A stretch of 9,304 nucleotides of DNA, taken from a bacterium. Its GTDB lineage: Bacteria; Tectomicrobia; Entotheonellia; Entotheonellales; Entotheonellaceae. Below, piece after piece: positions 1 through 6,491 of this stretch. Below the pieces are notes generated by a model. That model did no database searches. It saw only the letters and a list, made by a program, of their open reading frames with translations, and was not told where the DNA came from. Positions within the stretch are counted from its first letter, which is position 1; every line of letters begins with the position of its first letter. A program made the translations under genes and the position numbers. Location of the stretch: NCBI GenBank assembly GCA_027294925.1, contig JAPULM010000302.1:1-9304 (forward strand), given 5' to 3'.

Positions 1-1
1 C

Positions 2-1027
2 GACGGCAGTCCGGTCGGTACCGGACCGTTCTATTTCCACAAGCACCTGCCACGGGAAAAGGTCATCTTCAGGGCGCACAAGGAATATCACCTGGGTCGT
101 CCACAGATCGACGAGATCCACTGGTTTGACGTGCCCGAAGATGCCACCAAACTGATTGGCCTGGAAAAGGGCACCTTCGACATTGTCATGCCCAATGTCG
201 TGACGGCTGATGTCGAACAACAAGTTCAGCAAATGGGTGCCGTGCTCGACAAACGTGGCCCCGGCGGACAGATGCGCTTCTATTTCAACGTCAACAAGCC
301 ACCCTTTGACAAGCTCAAGGTACGCCAGGCTTTTATGCACGCGATTGATCGGCAGGCGATCAAGGACACGCTCTATCCCGGTGGTCTCGCCAAGCTCGCC
401 AGCAGCTGTCTGCCGCCGGGCTACTTTGGGCATAAACCTATGGAACTGCCGGACTACAACCCCGAGAAGGCGAAGCAGTTGTTGACGGAAGCCGGCTTCC
501 CCAACGGTTTTACGGTCAAAAACTACTTTGTCACCAAATCCTATGCCTACCCCAAAATTATGGTGTTGGCACAAGAACAGCTCAAAAAGGTCGGCATCAA
601 TGTTGAAATCCAAACGGTCGAACACCCGACCTATCATAAGAACATCCGTGCCAACCTGAACCCCTTTGTGCTGTACGGCGGCACACGTTTGACCGATGGC
701 GATGTGATGCTCAGCCTGTTCTTCCACTCGGACGAAGCTCCGGATCCGAAAACCGGCAACAAGGGCACCAATTTCGGGCACTACAGCAATATCGACGACC
801 TTCTCGAGAAGGGGCGTCGGACCAAGGATCAGGCCGAGCGTGAGAAGATCTACTTCGAGGCGCAGGACCGTATCCTGGCTGATGCGGCGTGCCTGCCCAT
901 TGTCGATACGCCGAGCACGTCGGCGCGCAATCCGAAGCGGGTCAGCACCCCCTTCAGCCCCGATTATGGGGAGTTCGCCCTGCATTATTTCTACAACTAC
1001 CCGGAAATGCTCAAGCTGATTAACTAG
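2..1027 (+). CDS. ABC transporter substrate-binding protein, peptide/opine/nickel type (family 5), 5' end missing
   Basis: This is the C-terminal 341 residues of an extracytoplasmic solute-binding protein that delivers oligopeptides or similar ligands to an ABC importer. The frame is open from base 2, well before the first internal ATG at 131. The upstream residues read DGSPVGTGPFYF, matching the 'PvGTGPY' signature of the SBP_bac_5 family (PF00496). Further family-like stretches are 'PFDKLKVRQAFMHAIDRQAI', 'YNPEKAKQLLTEAGFPNG' and the closing region ending LHYFYNYPEMLKLIN. Full-length members are about 500-600 residues, so the signal peptide and N-terminal lobe lie upstream of the window. 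The stop is TAG. A hairpin and then two permease genes follow on the same strand, as in dpp/opp operons. The ligand cannot be read from this fragment. Confidence 0.93.
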   Translation, partial: DGSPVGTGPFYFHKHLPREKVIFRAHKEYHLGRPQIDEIHWFDVPEDATKLIGLEKGTFDIVMPNVVTADVEQQVQQMGAVLDKRGPGGQMRFYFNVNKPPFDKLKVRQAFMHAIDRQAIKDTLYPGGLAKLASSCLPPGYFGHKPMELPDYNPEKAKQLLTEAGFPNGFTVKNYFVTKSYAYPKIMVLAQEQLKKVGINVEIQTVEHPTYHKNIRANLNPFVLYGGTRLTDGDVMLSLFFHSDEAPDPKTGNKGTNFGHYSNIDDLLEKGRRTKDQAEREKIYFEAQDRILADAACLPIVDTPSTSARNPKRVSTPFSPDYGEFALHYFYNYPEMLKLIN

Positions 1028-1037
1028 AGGATTACCA

Positions 1038-1072
1038 TTCCTATCCTCCCCCCTCACTGGGGAGGATAGGGA
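1038..1072 (+). promoter_or_regulatory. Intercistronic hairpin between binding-protein and permease genes
   Basis: CCTATCCTCCCC (1040-1051) and GGGGAGGATAGG (1059-1070) form a perfect 12-bp stem with a 7-nt loop, and two more weak pairs extend it. No T-run follows, so it is not a classical intrinsic terminator. It lies 12 nt after the binding-protein stop and before the permease ribosome binding site. A likely role, by analogy with binding-protein operons in general, is to protect the upstream mRNA 3' end or partly attenuate transcription, so that the binding protein outnumbers the permeases. The structure is seen directly; the role is inference. Confidence 0.7.
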
Positions 1073-1115
1073 CATTTGGTAAATAGGCAGTCCTTCAGGA
1101 AAAGGAGGCATACGG

Positions 1116-2120
1116 TTGTTCCAGTACATTATCAGGCGCTTGCTCATCTTCATCCCGCTGCTGTTTGGCGCCATGACCCTCATCTTTTTTGTCATGCGCA
1201 TCCTGCCGGGTGATCCGTGCCTGGCGATGATGGGCGATGAGGCGACGACAGAAGCCCTGGAAGACTGCGTGCGCGAGCTGGGACTGGATCGTCCGCTGCT
1301 GGTGCAGTATGCCGATTACATGTGGCGGTCGCTGCACTTTGATTTCGGCCGCTCTCTGGTCTTCAACTACACCGTCGCTAGTTACATTCTGCGCATGTTC
1401 CCGCACACGCTGATTCTGGTGCTGTTCAGCACCTTAATTGCCTTATGCGTTGGTCTGCCGGCCGGGATCTTTTCAGCCTTGAACCGGCAAAGACCTCTGA
1501 TTGATTACACCTCGCGTATCGTGGCCCTGCTAGGGCTGTCGATGCCGGTGTTCTGGTTCGGGATTTTGCTGCTGATGACGTTGTCGCTCTATCTTGATCT
1601 CTTCCCCTTGATTGGCGGCGGCGATCTGGATACTGTGCTGGAAATGATCGGTACTGGGGAAATCTTTGAATATCCGGAAGACTTTTTTGCCGCAGTGGGA
1701 AGCGTCTTGCACCATCTGATATTGCCGTCGATTGCCCTGGGGCTCACCCTGGCGGCGACGGTCAGCCGCTTGTCACGCTCGGCCATGCTCGAGGTCATCA
1801 GTCAAGATTATGTGCGCACCGCACGCGCCAAGGGCCTGGCAGAACGAATGGTGATCTACAAGCATGCGTTACGCAACATGATGATTCCGTTACTGACGAT
1901 TATTGGCTTGTTCGTGGCCGTGACGCTGGGCGGCACGGTGGTCACCGAAACGGTCTTTACCCGGCCCGGTTTGGGGAAAATGCTCATTGATGCTATCGGA
2001 GCCAGAGATTATCCCCTGGCCCAAGGGGGCTTCACCGTGTTCGTGATGACTGTGTTCTTGATCAACCTAATCGTCGATCTGCTCTACGCGGTGGTTGATC
2101 CGCGCATAGCGTACAAGTAG
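1116..2120 (+). CDS. ABC transporter permease, DppB/OppB type
   Basis: First inner-membrane permease of the peptide-type importer (BPD_transp_1, PF00528), 334 residues, close to the family norm of about 310-340. The N-terminus MFQYIIRRLL followed by a hydrophobic span (about 11-29) and RILPGDPC (28-35) is typical of DppB/OppB. The EAA loop that contacts the ATPase is visible at about 231-254 (DYVRTARAKGL...YKHALRN). The end 'LLYAVVDPRIAYK' matches the family. The start is TTG at 1116, preceded by AAAGGAGG (1101-1108) at a 7-nt spacing, which decides it. About 30 residues (165-195, acidic, LDTVLEMIGTGEIFEYPEDF) sit between two membrane spans; such periplasmic insertions vary among family members. 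The gene is followed by the second permease after 13 nt. Confidence 0.95.
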   Translation: MFQYIIRRLLIFIPLLFGAMTLIFFVMRILPGDPCLAMMGDEATTEALEDCVRELGLDRPLLVQYADYMWRSLHFDFGRSLVFNYTVASYILRMFPHTLILVLFSTLIALCVGLPAGIFSALNRQRPLIDYTSRIVALLGLSMPVFWFGILLLMTLSLYLDLFPLIGGGDLDTVLEMIGTGEIFEYPEDFFAAVGSVLHHLILPSIALGLTLAATVSRLSRSAMLEVISQDYVRTARAKGLAERMVIYKHALRNMMIPLLTIIGLFVAVTLGGTVVTETVFTRPGLGKMLIDAIGARDYPLAQGGFTVFVMTVFLINLIVDLLYAVVDPRIAYK

Positions 2121-2133
2121 GAGAGATGGCTGC

Positions 2134-3039
2134 ATGGCGCTTAGTGATACGCAAAGCTTGGCTGCAAAGTCGGCCTTTCCGACCGAGGAACAATGGCTAC
2201 AGGGACTGCGAGGGCGCAAACTGCGCAAATACGTTCCGATCGTGATCGGCATGTTCATCGTGCTCCTGATGATCGGCGCCGCTATTCTGGCGCCACTGAT
2301 TTCGCCGTTCAGCCCCTCGGCACAATTCTCTGATTTTGTGCTCAAAGGGCCAGGCGCCGGCGGCGTGCATATTCTTGGCACCGATGAGTTTGGGCGCGAC
2401 TTGCTCAGCCGTATTATATGGGGCACTCGGGTGTCACTAGAAGTCGGCCTGGCAGCGGTGTTGGTCGGCTTTATCATTGGCGTGCCACTAGGGATCATGG
2501 CAGGGTTCATGGGTGGCGCTGTTGAAGTGACGATTATGCGCTTTATGGATATGTTGCTGGGCTTTCCCACCCTGCTGCTGGCGTTGATCATCGTGACCGC
2601 TTTGGGCGGATCCCTGATCAACGAAATCGTGGCGATTGGCATCTCGCTAACGCCCAATTTTGTGCGCCTGGCGCGCAGCCTAGCGCTGATTATCAGGGAA
2701 AACGATTACATCATGGCGGCGCGTGCCCTGGGGGGTAGCCAGGCACGCGTCATGCTACGTCACGTTTTCCCCAATGCGGTGTCCACCCTGGTGGTGATCG
2801 GCACCCTGTACATCGCCCAGGCGATCCGCACCGAGGCCACCCTCAGCTTCCTGGGACTGGGGGTCCCTCTACCTACGCCCAGTTGGGGTAACATCATCGC
2901 CGAAGGACGCCAGTTTGTTAAATGCTGCTACTGGCTGACGACCTTTTCCGGCATTGCCATTATGCTGTCTGTGCTGGCCTTCAATCTGATGGGGGATGCC
3001 TTACGCGATCTACTCGACCCACGCTTACGTGGCGAGTAA
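2134..3039 (+). CDS. ABC transporter permease, DppC/OppC type
   Basis: Second permease of the importer, 301 residues, expected to pair with the preceding protein in the inner membrane. It has the OppC_N-like N-terminal region with one span (about 34-58), then HILGTDEFGRDLLSRIIWGTR (79-99, here cited because it is diagnostic of DppC/OppC), then a BPD_transp_1 domain (PF00528). The EAA loop lies at about 190-214 (NDYIMAARALG...RHVFPNA). The ending 'LLDPRLRGE' is a family hallmark. The start ATG has AGGAGAG (2119-2125) at an 8-nt spacing and begins 13 nt after the upstream stop, so the two permeases are translated from one message. An ATG at 2126 is in another frame and is ignored. No ATPase genes follow, so they must be upstream of the window or elsewhere. 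Confidence 0.95.
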   Translation: MALSDTQSLAAKSAFPTEEQWLQGLRGRKLRKYVPIVIGMFIVLLMIGAAILAPLISPFSPSAQFSDFVLKGPGAGGVHILGTDEFGRDLLSRIIWGTRVSLEVGLAAVLVGFIIGVPLGIMAGFMGGAVEVTIMRFMDMLLGFPTLLLALIIVTALGGSLINEIVAIGISLTPNFVRLARSLALIIRENDYIMAARALGGSQARVMLRHVFPNAVSTLVVIGTLYIAQAIRTEATLSFLGLGVPLPTPSWGNIIAEGRQFVKCCYWLTTFSGIAIMLSVLAFNLMGDALRDLLDPRLRGE

Positions 3040-3046
3040 ACGAAAT

Positions 3047-3120
3047 GCGGCAGGCGGCAGGCGGCAGGCCAGCAAGCGGATTTTAATTCTGGTTACTAGC
3101 TGTTCTGTCTTTTGGCCTGC
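3047..3120. repeat. Triple heptamer GCGGCAG with 8-bp inverted repeat
   Basis: Three perfect tandem copies of GCGGCAG occupy 3047-3067, preceded by AAAT and followed by GCC. The end of the array also forms one arm of an inverted repeat: GCAGGCCA (3064-3071) and TGGCCTGC (3113-3120), 41 nt apart. The element fills most of the 97-nt gap between the DppC-like gene and the CysZ-like gene. It belongs with the other heptamer sequences of this window (see 3920-3947, 4681-4804, 9026-9111). No T-run follows the second arm, so terminator function is not supported. Confidence 0.75.
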
Positions 3121-3136
3121 GATTTGGTTGTAGATC

Positions 3137-3961
3137 ATGCGTTTTGCCCTGGATGTGGCGGGTGGATTCCGCCTCGCCTTTCAAGGTGTAGCATTTCTCG
3201 GTCGGCACCGGTCCTTATGGAAGTGGGCCATTCTACCGGCCGCGATTAACCTTGTGGTGTTTGCAGCCGCCTTTGCTACTTTTCTTATCTTCTACCCTGA
3301 TCTCTACGATCTTGCCACCCGTTTTGTTTCACTAGATCCGCCCCAGTCGTGGTACGCCTGGTTATGGGTAGCCCCCTTGCGTTTGCTTACCTGGATGATC
3401 GGCTTGTTGTTGATCGTAACGGCGCTGGTGGTGGTGTTTTTTGCTTTTCTCATTCTGGGTACCGCTATTGCCGCTCCCTTGCTTGATGTACTAAGCCAGC
3501 GGGTAGAGGAAATCGTCACCGGCCGGGTGAGCGAGGAAAAGACCACCTTGCTCGGCGCCTTACGGGGAATTGGCGGCTCTATAGTGGTCGAACTCCGTAA
3601 ACTTGGCTTCTTTGTGGCCGTACAAGCCGTCCTTTTTGGACTCGGCTTAATTCCCCTGTTGACGCCTTTCACGGTCCTTGTCGCCAGCCTCTTCACCATG
3701 TTGTTTCTGCCCTTGGAATATGCCGGTTTTGCCATGGACCATCGCCAGATGCCATTTGCCGCGCGTCGCGCCTTGATCTGGCAACAGCGCTGGCTCATGC
3801 TGGGCTTTGGTGCCGCAGGGTTCCTCACCCTTCTCATTCCGCTGCTCAATTTCGTTTGCTTGCCAGCCTTAGTCGTCGGGGGAACGTTACTGTTTCTGCA
3901 TGTGGAAGGCTCATCGAAGGCGGCAGGCGACAGGCGGAATGAGAAATTGAAGCGTTGTTAG
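3137..3961 (+). CDS. CysZ/EI24-family integral membrane protein
   Basis: A 274-residue multi-span membrane protein of the EI24/CysZ family (PF07264), whose best known member, CysZ, takes part in sulfate uptake. Hydrophobic spans are visible at about 31-53, 79-115 (probably two), 156-192 (probably two) and 219-255. The family-like segment IAAPLLDVLSQRVEE (111-125) lies after the second span group, and LLNFVCLPALVVGGTLLF (236-253) resembles the conserved CysZ C-terminal region with its Asn and Pro. The ATG at 3137 has no convincing ribosome binding site, so the start is less certain than for its neighbours. The tail SSKAAGDRRNEKLKRC is charged and is encoded by heptamer repeat DNA, so the native C-terminus may have been replaced or extended. 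No cys genes adjoin it, so a sulfate role is not supported here. Confidence 0.82.
   Translation: MRFALDVAGGFRLAFQGVAFLGRHRSLWKWAILPAAINLVVFAAAFATFLIFYPDLYDLATRFVSLDPPQSWYAWLWVAPLRLLTWMIGLLLIVTALVVVFFAFLILGTAIAAPLLDVLSQRVEEIVTGRVSEEKTTLLGALRGIGGSIVVELRKLGFFVAVQAVLFGLGLIPLLTPFTVLVASLFTMLFLPLEYAGFAMDHRQMPFAARRALIWQQRWLMLGFGAAGFLTLLIPLLNFVCLPALVVGGTLLFLHVEGSSKAAGDRRNEKLKRC
3920..3947 (+). repeat. Heptamer array inside the 3' end of the CysZ-like gene
   Basis: Reading in 7-bp steps gives GCGGCAG, GCGACAG, GCGGAAT and GAGAAAT, followed by TGAAGCG. The first unit equals the triple repeat at 3047. The second half (GCGGAATGAGAAATTGAA) resembles the edge of the repeat at 9026-9111 read on the minus strand (GCGGAATGCGGAATTGAA), with two differences in 18. 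It is in coding frame and supplies residues 262-270 (AAGDRRNEK). Confidence 0.65.
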
Positions 3962-4030
3962 AATGCCTACCGCCGTCGGCGGTACACCTCGCGGCGATGG
4001 CCTACAGCGACGACAAGGACGAACAGAACG

Positions 4031-4300
4031 TCAAACAACCGAGGCTTTGCCTTTTACCTCTTTCCGTCCTCGCAGCGAAGTTTGAAAGCCGGACGTCTGT
4101 TTGCTCAATTCGTCATAATCCAGCACGGGGTGCTTGCGTGCACGCTGATAGTGTTCCAGGTCTTCACGCAACGCTTCGGTTGAGTCGCCGGTCGGGTATG
4201 CTGTGTCTGTGCATGCCTCGATATGCCCCGATTCGTCGTCGTATACCTCGTAGATCGCGTCTTCTCCGTTACGTACCAAAATGCGATAATCCCACCTCAC
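4031..4300 (-). CDS. Small hypothetical protein, 89 residues
   Basis: Not a characterised protein that I can name. From the GTG start the protein begins MRWDYRILVRNGEDAIYEVY, with a predicted beta-rich N-terminal half and a conserved-looking core (WDYRILVR, IYEVYDDESG, REDLEHY, PVLDYDEL). Small proteins of this general pattern are common conserved hypotheticals in environmental bacteria, from memory only. The GTG at 4300 is chosen because AGGAGG lies 7 nt upstream (4308-4313 on the plus strand). A TTG at 4321 in the same frame would place that motif inside the gene. The tail after residue 65 is basic and low in conserved features. It lies 69 nt downstream of the MoaD-like gene on the same strand and converges with the CysZ-like gene. 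It ends with TGA. Confidence 0.72.
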   Translation of the reverse strand: MRWDYRILVRNGEDAIYEVYDDESGHIEACTDTAYPTGDSTEALREDLEHYQRARKHPVLDYDELSKQTSGFQTSLRGRKEVKGKASVV

Positions 4301-4369
4301 GATAAGTCCTCCTGACGACAACAGACATCGGTGAGCATGGTAAATATTCTTCTACGCCGCACGCCGCAC

Positions 4370-4633
4370 TCAAAGACCGCCGCTGATCGGTGGGATAAAA
4401 TGGACTTCGCTGTCGTCACCAACCCGTTCCATGAGGTCGAACGCCACTTCGCCATCCACAGCTACTGCGATATCCGGCCGGATATCACCATCCTGTAAGA
4501 GGCGTTCCTTAAAGCCCGGAAATTGCGTCTCCAGGTGGTCAATAATGTCACGCACCGTTGGTGCGGCTATTTGCACCTGGGTAACGCCATTGCTCAGATT
4601 TTGCATCATGGCCGGGATAAAAACGAGGGCCAT
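4370..4633 (-). CDS. MoaD/ThiS-family sulfur carrier protein ending in GGL
   Basis: An 87-residue beta-grasp protein of the MoaD/ThiS family (PF02597). Members carry sulfur as a C-terminal thiocarboxylate for molybdopterin, thiamin or other syntheses. Family features are the start MALVFIPAMMQNLSNG, the segment TVRDIIDHLETQFPGFKERL, VAVDGE and the end EVHFIPPISGG. The reading frame continues for one more residue, Leu, before TGA, so the Gly-Gly is not terminal as the canonical carriers require. GGGGAGG (4642-4648 on the plus strand) lies 8 nt before the ATG. It follows CoxM/CoxS-type genes on the same strand after a 174-nt gap filled by a repeat. Their enzyme family uses molybdopterin, so a role in cofactor supply is plausible but is inference. 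Confidence 0.88.
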   Translation of the reverse strand: MALVFIPAMMQNLSNGVTQVQIAAPTVRDIIDHLETQFPGFKERLLQDGDIRPDIAVAVDGEVAFDLMERVGDDSEVHFIPPISGGL

Positions 4634-4680
4634 CGCGATAGCCTCCCCTGCCTCAACCCAAACAGACTAATGGGGATTCT

Positions 4681-4804
4681 GGAATGCGGATTCCGGGATT
4701 GAAAGAAAGGGGGTTATTCCGTATTCCGCATTCCGCATTAGCGCCTCTCAGCCTGCTTATAGATGCGGGCAAAAGGCGGAAAAACTTTTGTCTATAGGCA
4801 CTTA
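4681..4804. repeat. Dispersed intergenic repeat, copy A (composite)
   Basis: This repeat fills the gap between the CoxS-type and MoaD-like genes and ends 3 nt from the CoxS stop. It has three parts. The left part (4698-4721) matches 9059-9082 on the opposite strand at about 22 of 24 bases. The right part (4771-4804) matches 9026-9058 on the opposite strand closely, with small indels (shared core GGAAAAACTTTTGTCTA). Between them lie 49 bp (4722-4770) missing from the other copy. That middle part begins with heptamers TATTCCG, CATTCCG, CATTAGC and resembles the plus-strand flank of copy C (9081-9111). Copy B (7866-7944) aligns more loosely to the middle and right parts. Confidence 0.8.
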
Positions 4805-4807
4805 TGT

Positions 4808-5284
4808 CTACGCTCCGGCGCTACCCGCTGTGTCAAGCACGGCACGGACAATTTTATCGTATCCCGTACAACGGCAGAGATTTCCTGCTAACCAGTAACG
4901 TACGTCGTGCTCAGTCGGATGAGGGTTTTGCTCAAGCAATGCTTTCGCTGCAACAATGAAACCCGGCGTACAAATTCCACACTGCAGGGCCGCATGCTCC
5001 AAAAATTTCTGCTGCAGAGGGTGCAAGCCTTCCGGCGTTGCGATACCTTCGATAGTGGTGACGTTGGTGCCCTCTGTTTCCACCGCCAACACAAGACAAG
5101 AATCAACTAGAACCCCATCCAGTTGGACACTACAGGCGCCACAGTTGCCGTTGCTGCATCCTTCCTTGGTTCCGGTGAAACCGAGATCATCACGTAAGAC
5201 CTCTAGGAGACTCTGCCGTGGCTCGCAGAGAAATTCGATTTCATCACCATTGAGATTGATTTGTACAATGACTTTGTTTGACAT
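4808..5284 (-). CDS. [2Fe-2S] small subunit of a molybdenum hydroxylase, CoxS type
   Basis: A 158-residue electron-transfer subunit of the xanthine oxidase/CO dehydrogenase family. The N-terminal plant-type ferredoxin domain (Fer2, about 1-80) has ligands C43, C48, C51 and C63 in GCSNGNCGACSVQLDG and DSC. The C-terminal helical domain (Fer2_2, about 88-152) has C102, C105, C137 and C139 in QCGICTPGFI and NLCRCTGYDKIV. All eight cysteines are present and the length is normal. It passes electrons from the molybdenum site to FAD in the cytoplasmic complex. The ATG is 3 nt after the CoxM-type stop, with GGGAG inside the end of that gene, indicating translational coupling. The substrate cannot be inferred, because the catalytic large subunit is not in the window. 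Its stop is followed at once by a repeat rather than by coxL. Confidence 0.96.
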   Translation of the reverse strand: MSNKVIVQINLNGDEIEFLCEPRQSLLEVLRDDLGFTGTKEGCSNGNCGACSVQLDGVLVDSCLVLAVETEGTNVTTIEGIATPEGLHPLQQKFLEHAALQCGICTPGFIVAAKALLEQNPHPTEHDVRYWLAGNLCRCTGYDKIVRAVLDTAGSAGA

Positions 5285-5287
5285 GAC

Positions 5288-6166
5288 CTACGCTTCTCCC
5301 TTGGCTCGTGCGATGGCGACTTGTAAGGTGCGCTGGGTGAGAACTCCGGCGAGGTGCTTGCGTTGTTCAATCGTGCCCCGCATATCTGAGATGGGGCGGG
5401 CGGCTGCTTTGGCGGCTTCGGCAGCAGCTTGAATCGCTTGATCCGAAATGGGTTTGCCGATAAGAGCGGCCGACGCTTCCGGGACCACAATCGGCGTGGG
5501 TGCAACAGCGCCCAGGGCGACCCTGGCGGCAGTGATGGTTGAAAGATCATCGCTTAAAATCACAGCAGAAGCTGTGCCAACGACGGCGATATCCATCTCG
5601 TTACGCGGGATAAAACGTTGGTATTGTGCGCCGAAATGAGCTGGCGGGGCGGGGATGCGGAAGGATACTAGAAATTCGCCCTGTGCTAAGACGTTTTGGC
5701 CCGGGGCGGTGCAGAAATCTTCAACCGCCACCTCTCGCTGACCATTGGGGCCGGCAATTATACAGACCGCTTGGTGTACGATGAGGGCGGGAGTAGTATC
5801 GGCGGCCGGGGATGAATTGCAGAGATTGCCGCCCGCCGAGGCGCGGCCTTGAATCTGAATGCCACCCACCAGACTGAAGGCATCCATCAGGCCAGGATAA
5901 GCTTGCGCGATTGTGGCGTCGCCGTATATGCGATAAAACGGCACCGCTGCCCCTAATTGCAGGCCGCTCTGCGGATTGTAAGTCATCACGTTGACATCCG
6001 GGACTTTTTTGACGTCAACGATTAAGTCAAGGTCACGTCGACCTTCACGTATTTGGACAATGAGGTCAGTGCCGCCGGCCAGGACACGGGCGCGATCACC
6101 CTTCTCGGCTAGTAGCGAAACCGCCTCGTTAACGGTTTGAGCTGCGACATAATCAAACGCTTGCAA
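5288..6166 (-). CDS. FAD-binding medium subunit of a molybdenum hydroxylase, CoxM type
   Basis: A 292-residue FAD subunit with the FAD_binding_5 domain (PF00941, about 1-170) and the CO dehydrogenase flavoprotein C-terminal domain (PF03450, about 178-285). The two flavin motifs are AGGTDL (30-35) and AGGNLCNSSPAADT (111-124). Length and motifs are normal, so it looks intact. The start is TTG, with AAGGAGGT (6172-6179 on the plus strand) just upstream, which fixes it. It is the first gene of a minus-strand group followed by the 2Fe-2S subunit, probably transcribed from the divergent gap at 6167-6491. CoxM and CoxS normally assemble with a large molybdopterin subunit (CoxL/XdhA), which is neither upstream nor downstream here. 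A distant large subunit, or a shared one, would be needed. Confidence 0.95.
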   Translation of the reverse strand: MQAFDYVAAQTVNEAVSLLAEKGDRARVLAGGTDLIVQIREGRRDLDLIVDVKKVPDVNVMTYNPQSGLQLGAAVPFYRIYGDATIAQAYPGLMDAFSLVGGIQIQGRASAGGNLCNSSPAADTTPALIVHQAVCIIAGPNGQREVAVEDFCTAPGQNVLAQGEFLVSFRIPAPPAHFGAQYQRFIPRNEMDIAVVGTASAVILSDDLSTITAARVALGAVAPTPIVVPEASAALIGKPISDQAIQAAAEAAKAAARPISDMRGTIEQRKHLAGVLTQRTLQVAIARAKGEA

Positions 6167-6491
6167 ATTCTACCTCCTTGGGCAGTGGAATGACAGTTGG
6201 ATGTGGGGTCGGTCAGAGCCTCGTGTGCGTACAGCTAATTTCCAATGGTGCGAAGCGTCAAACAGCCTATCATAGGCCCTGCTTTCCGTCAACGGTTGTG
6301 GTCTTGTGATATGATGAAAAGAACCGTTTTTTTATGCGTCAAAGGAATTTCTCATTGCTCGCTTTGTCTGGCAATGATAGCATAATGTGACGTTATACAA
6401 GCGATCAGCGTTTGATGCTCTGGTGAATCGCCTCTGTTTGAATCGGCATCATGATGGCCCCTGGTGAAGAGGGGCAATGGGAGCAAATATC
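6167..6491. promoter_or_regulatory. Divergent intergenic region with a 13-bp palindrome
   Basis: This 325-nt gap separates the CoxM-type gene (-) from the selenoprotein gene (+) and should hold both promoters. The clearest structure is GCCTATCATAGGC (6265-6277), a perfect 6-1-6 palindrome of operator type. The hexamer CGTCAA (TTGACG on the minus strand, one base from a sigma-70 -35 box) occurs at 6256, 6288 and 6337. A weak inverted repeat, AACGGTT (6291-6297) and AACCGTT (6322-6328), is followed by a run of T to 6333. No convincing -10 box could be paired with these -35 candidates, so promoter positions are not called. Confidence 0.45.

Noticed and set aside
2067..2657. Minus-strand open frame of 196 codons
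   Set aside because: It is antisense to the two ABC permease genes, with no ribosome binding site and a Ser/Pro/Ile-rich composition.
3047..3069. CRISPR-like array from the tandem heptamers
   Set aside because: Units are 7 bp and directly adjacent, with no spacers and no cas genes in the window.
3304..3849. Minus-strand open frame of 181 codons
   Set aside because: It lies wholly inside the CysZ-like gene, whose hydrophobic spans and family motifs are clear; the antisense product is a Lys/Arg/Ser-rich shadow.
3968..3984. Terminator palindrome TACCGCCGTCGGCGGTA between the convergent genes
   Set aside because: A short GC-rich palindrome with a 1-3 nt loop and no T-run on either strand; noted only as a possible bidirectional structure.
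3955..4305. Plus-strand open frame of 116 codons
   Set aside because: It is antisense to the 89-residue gene, which has a far better ribosome binding site, and its composition (many Arg, Ser, Cys) is typical of a shadow frame.
6291..6333. Rho-independent terminator (AACGGTT...AACCGTT plus T-run)
   Set aside because: The stem is only 7 bp across a 24-nt loop, and no gene on the plus strand ends upstream of it; a leader attenuator cannot be excluded but is not supported.
6477..6491. ATG 6477 as the start of the selenoprotein gene
   Set aside because: The purine-rich stretch before it is only 2-3 nt away, whereas ATG 6492 has GGGAG at 8 nt and fits the typical start of family members; kept as an alternative.
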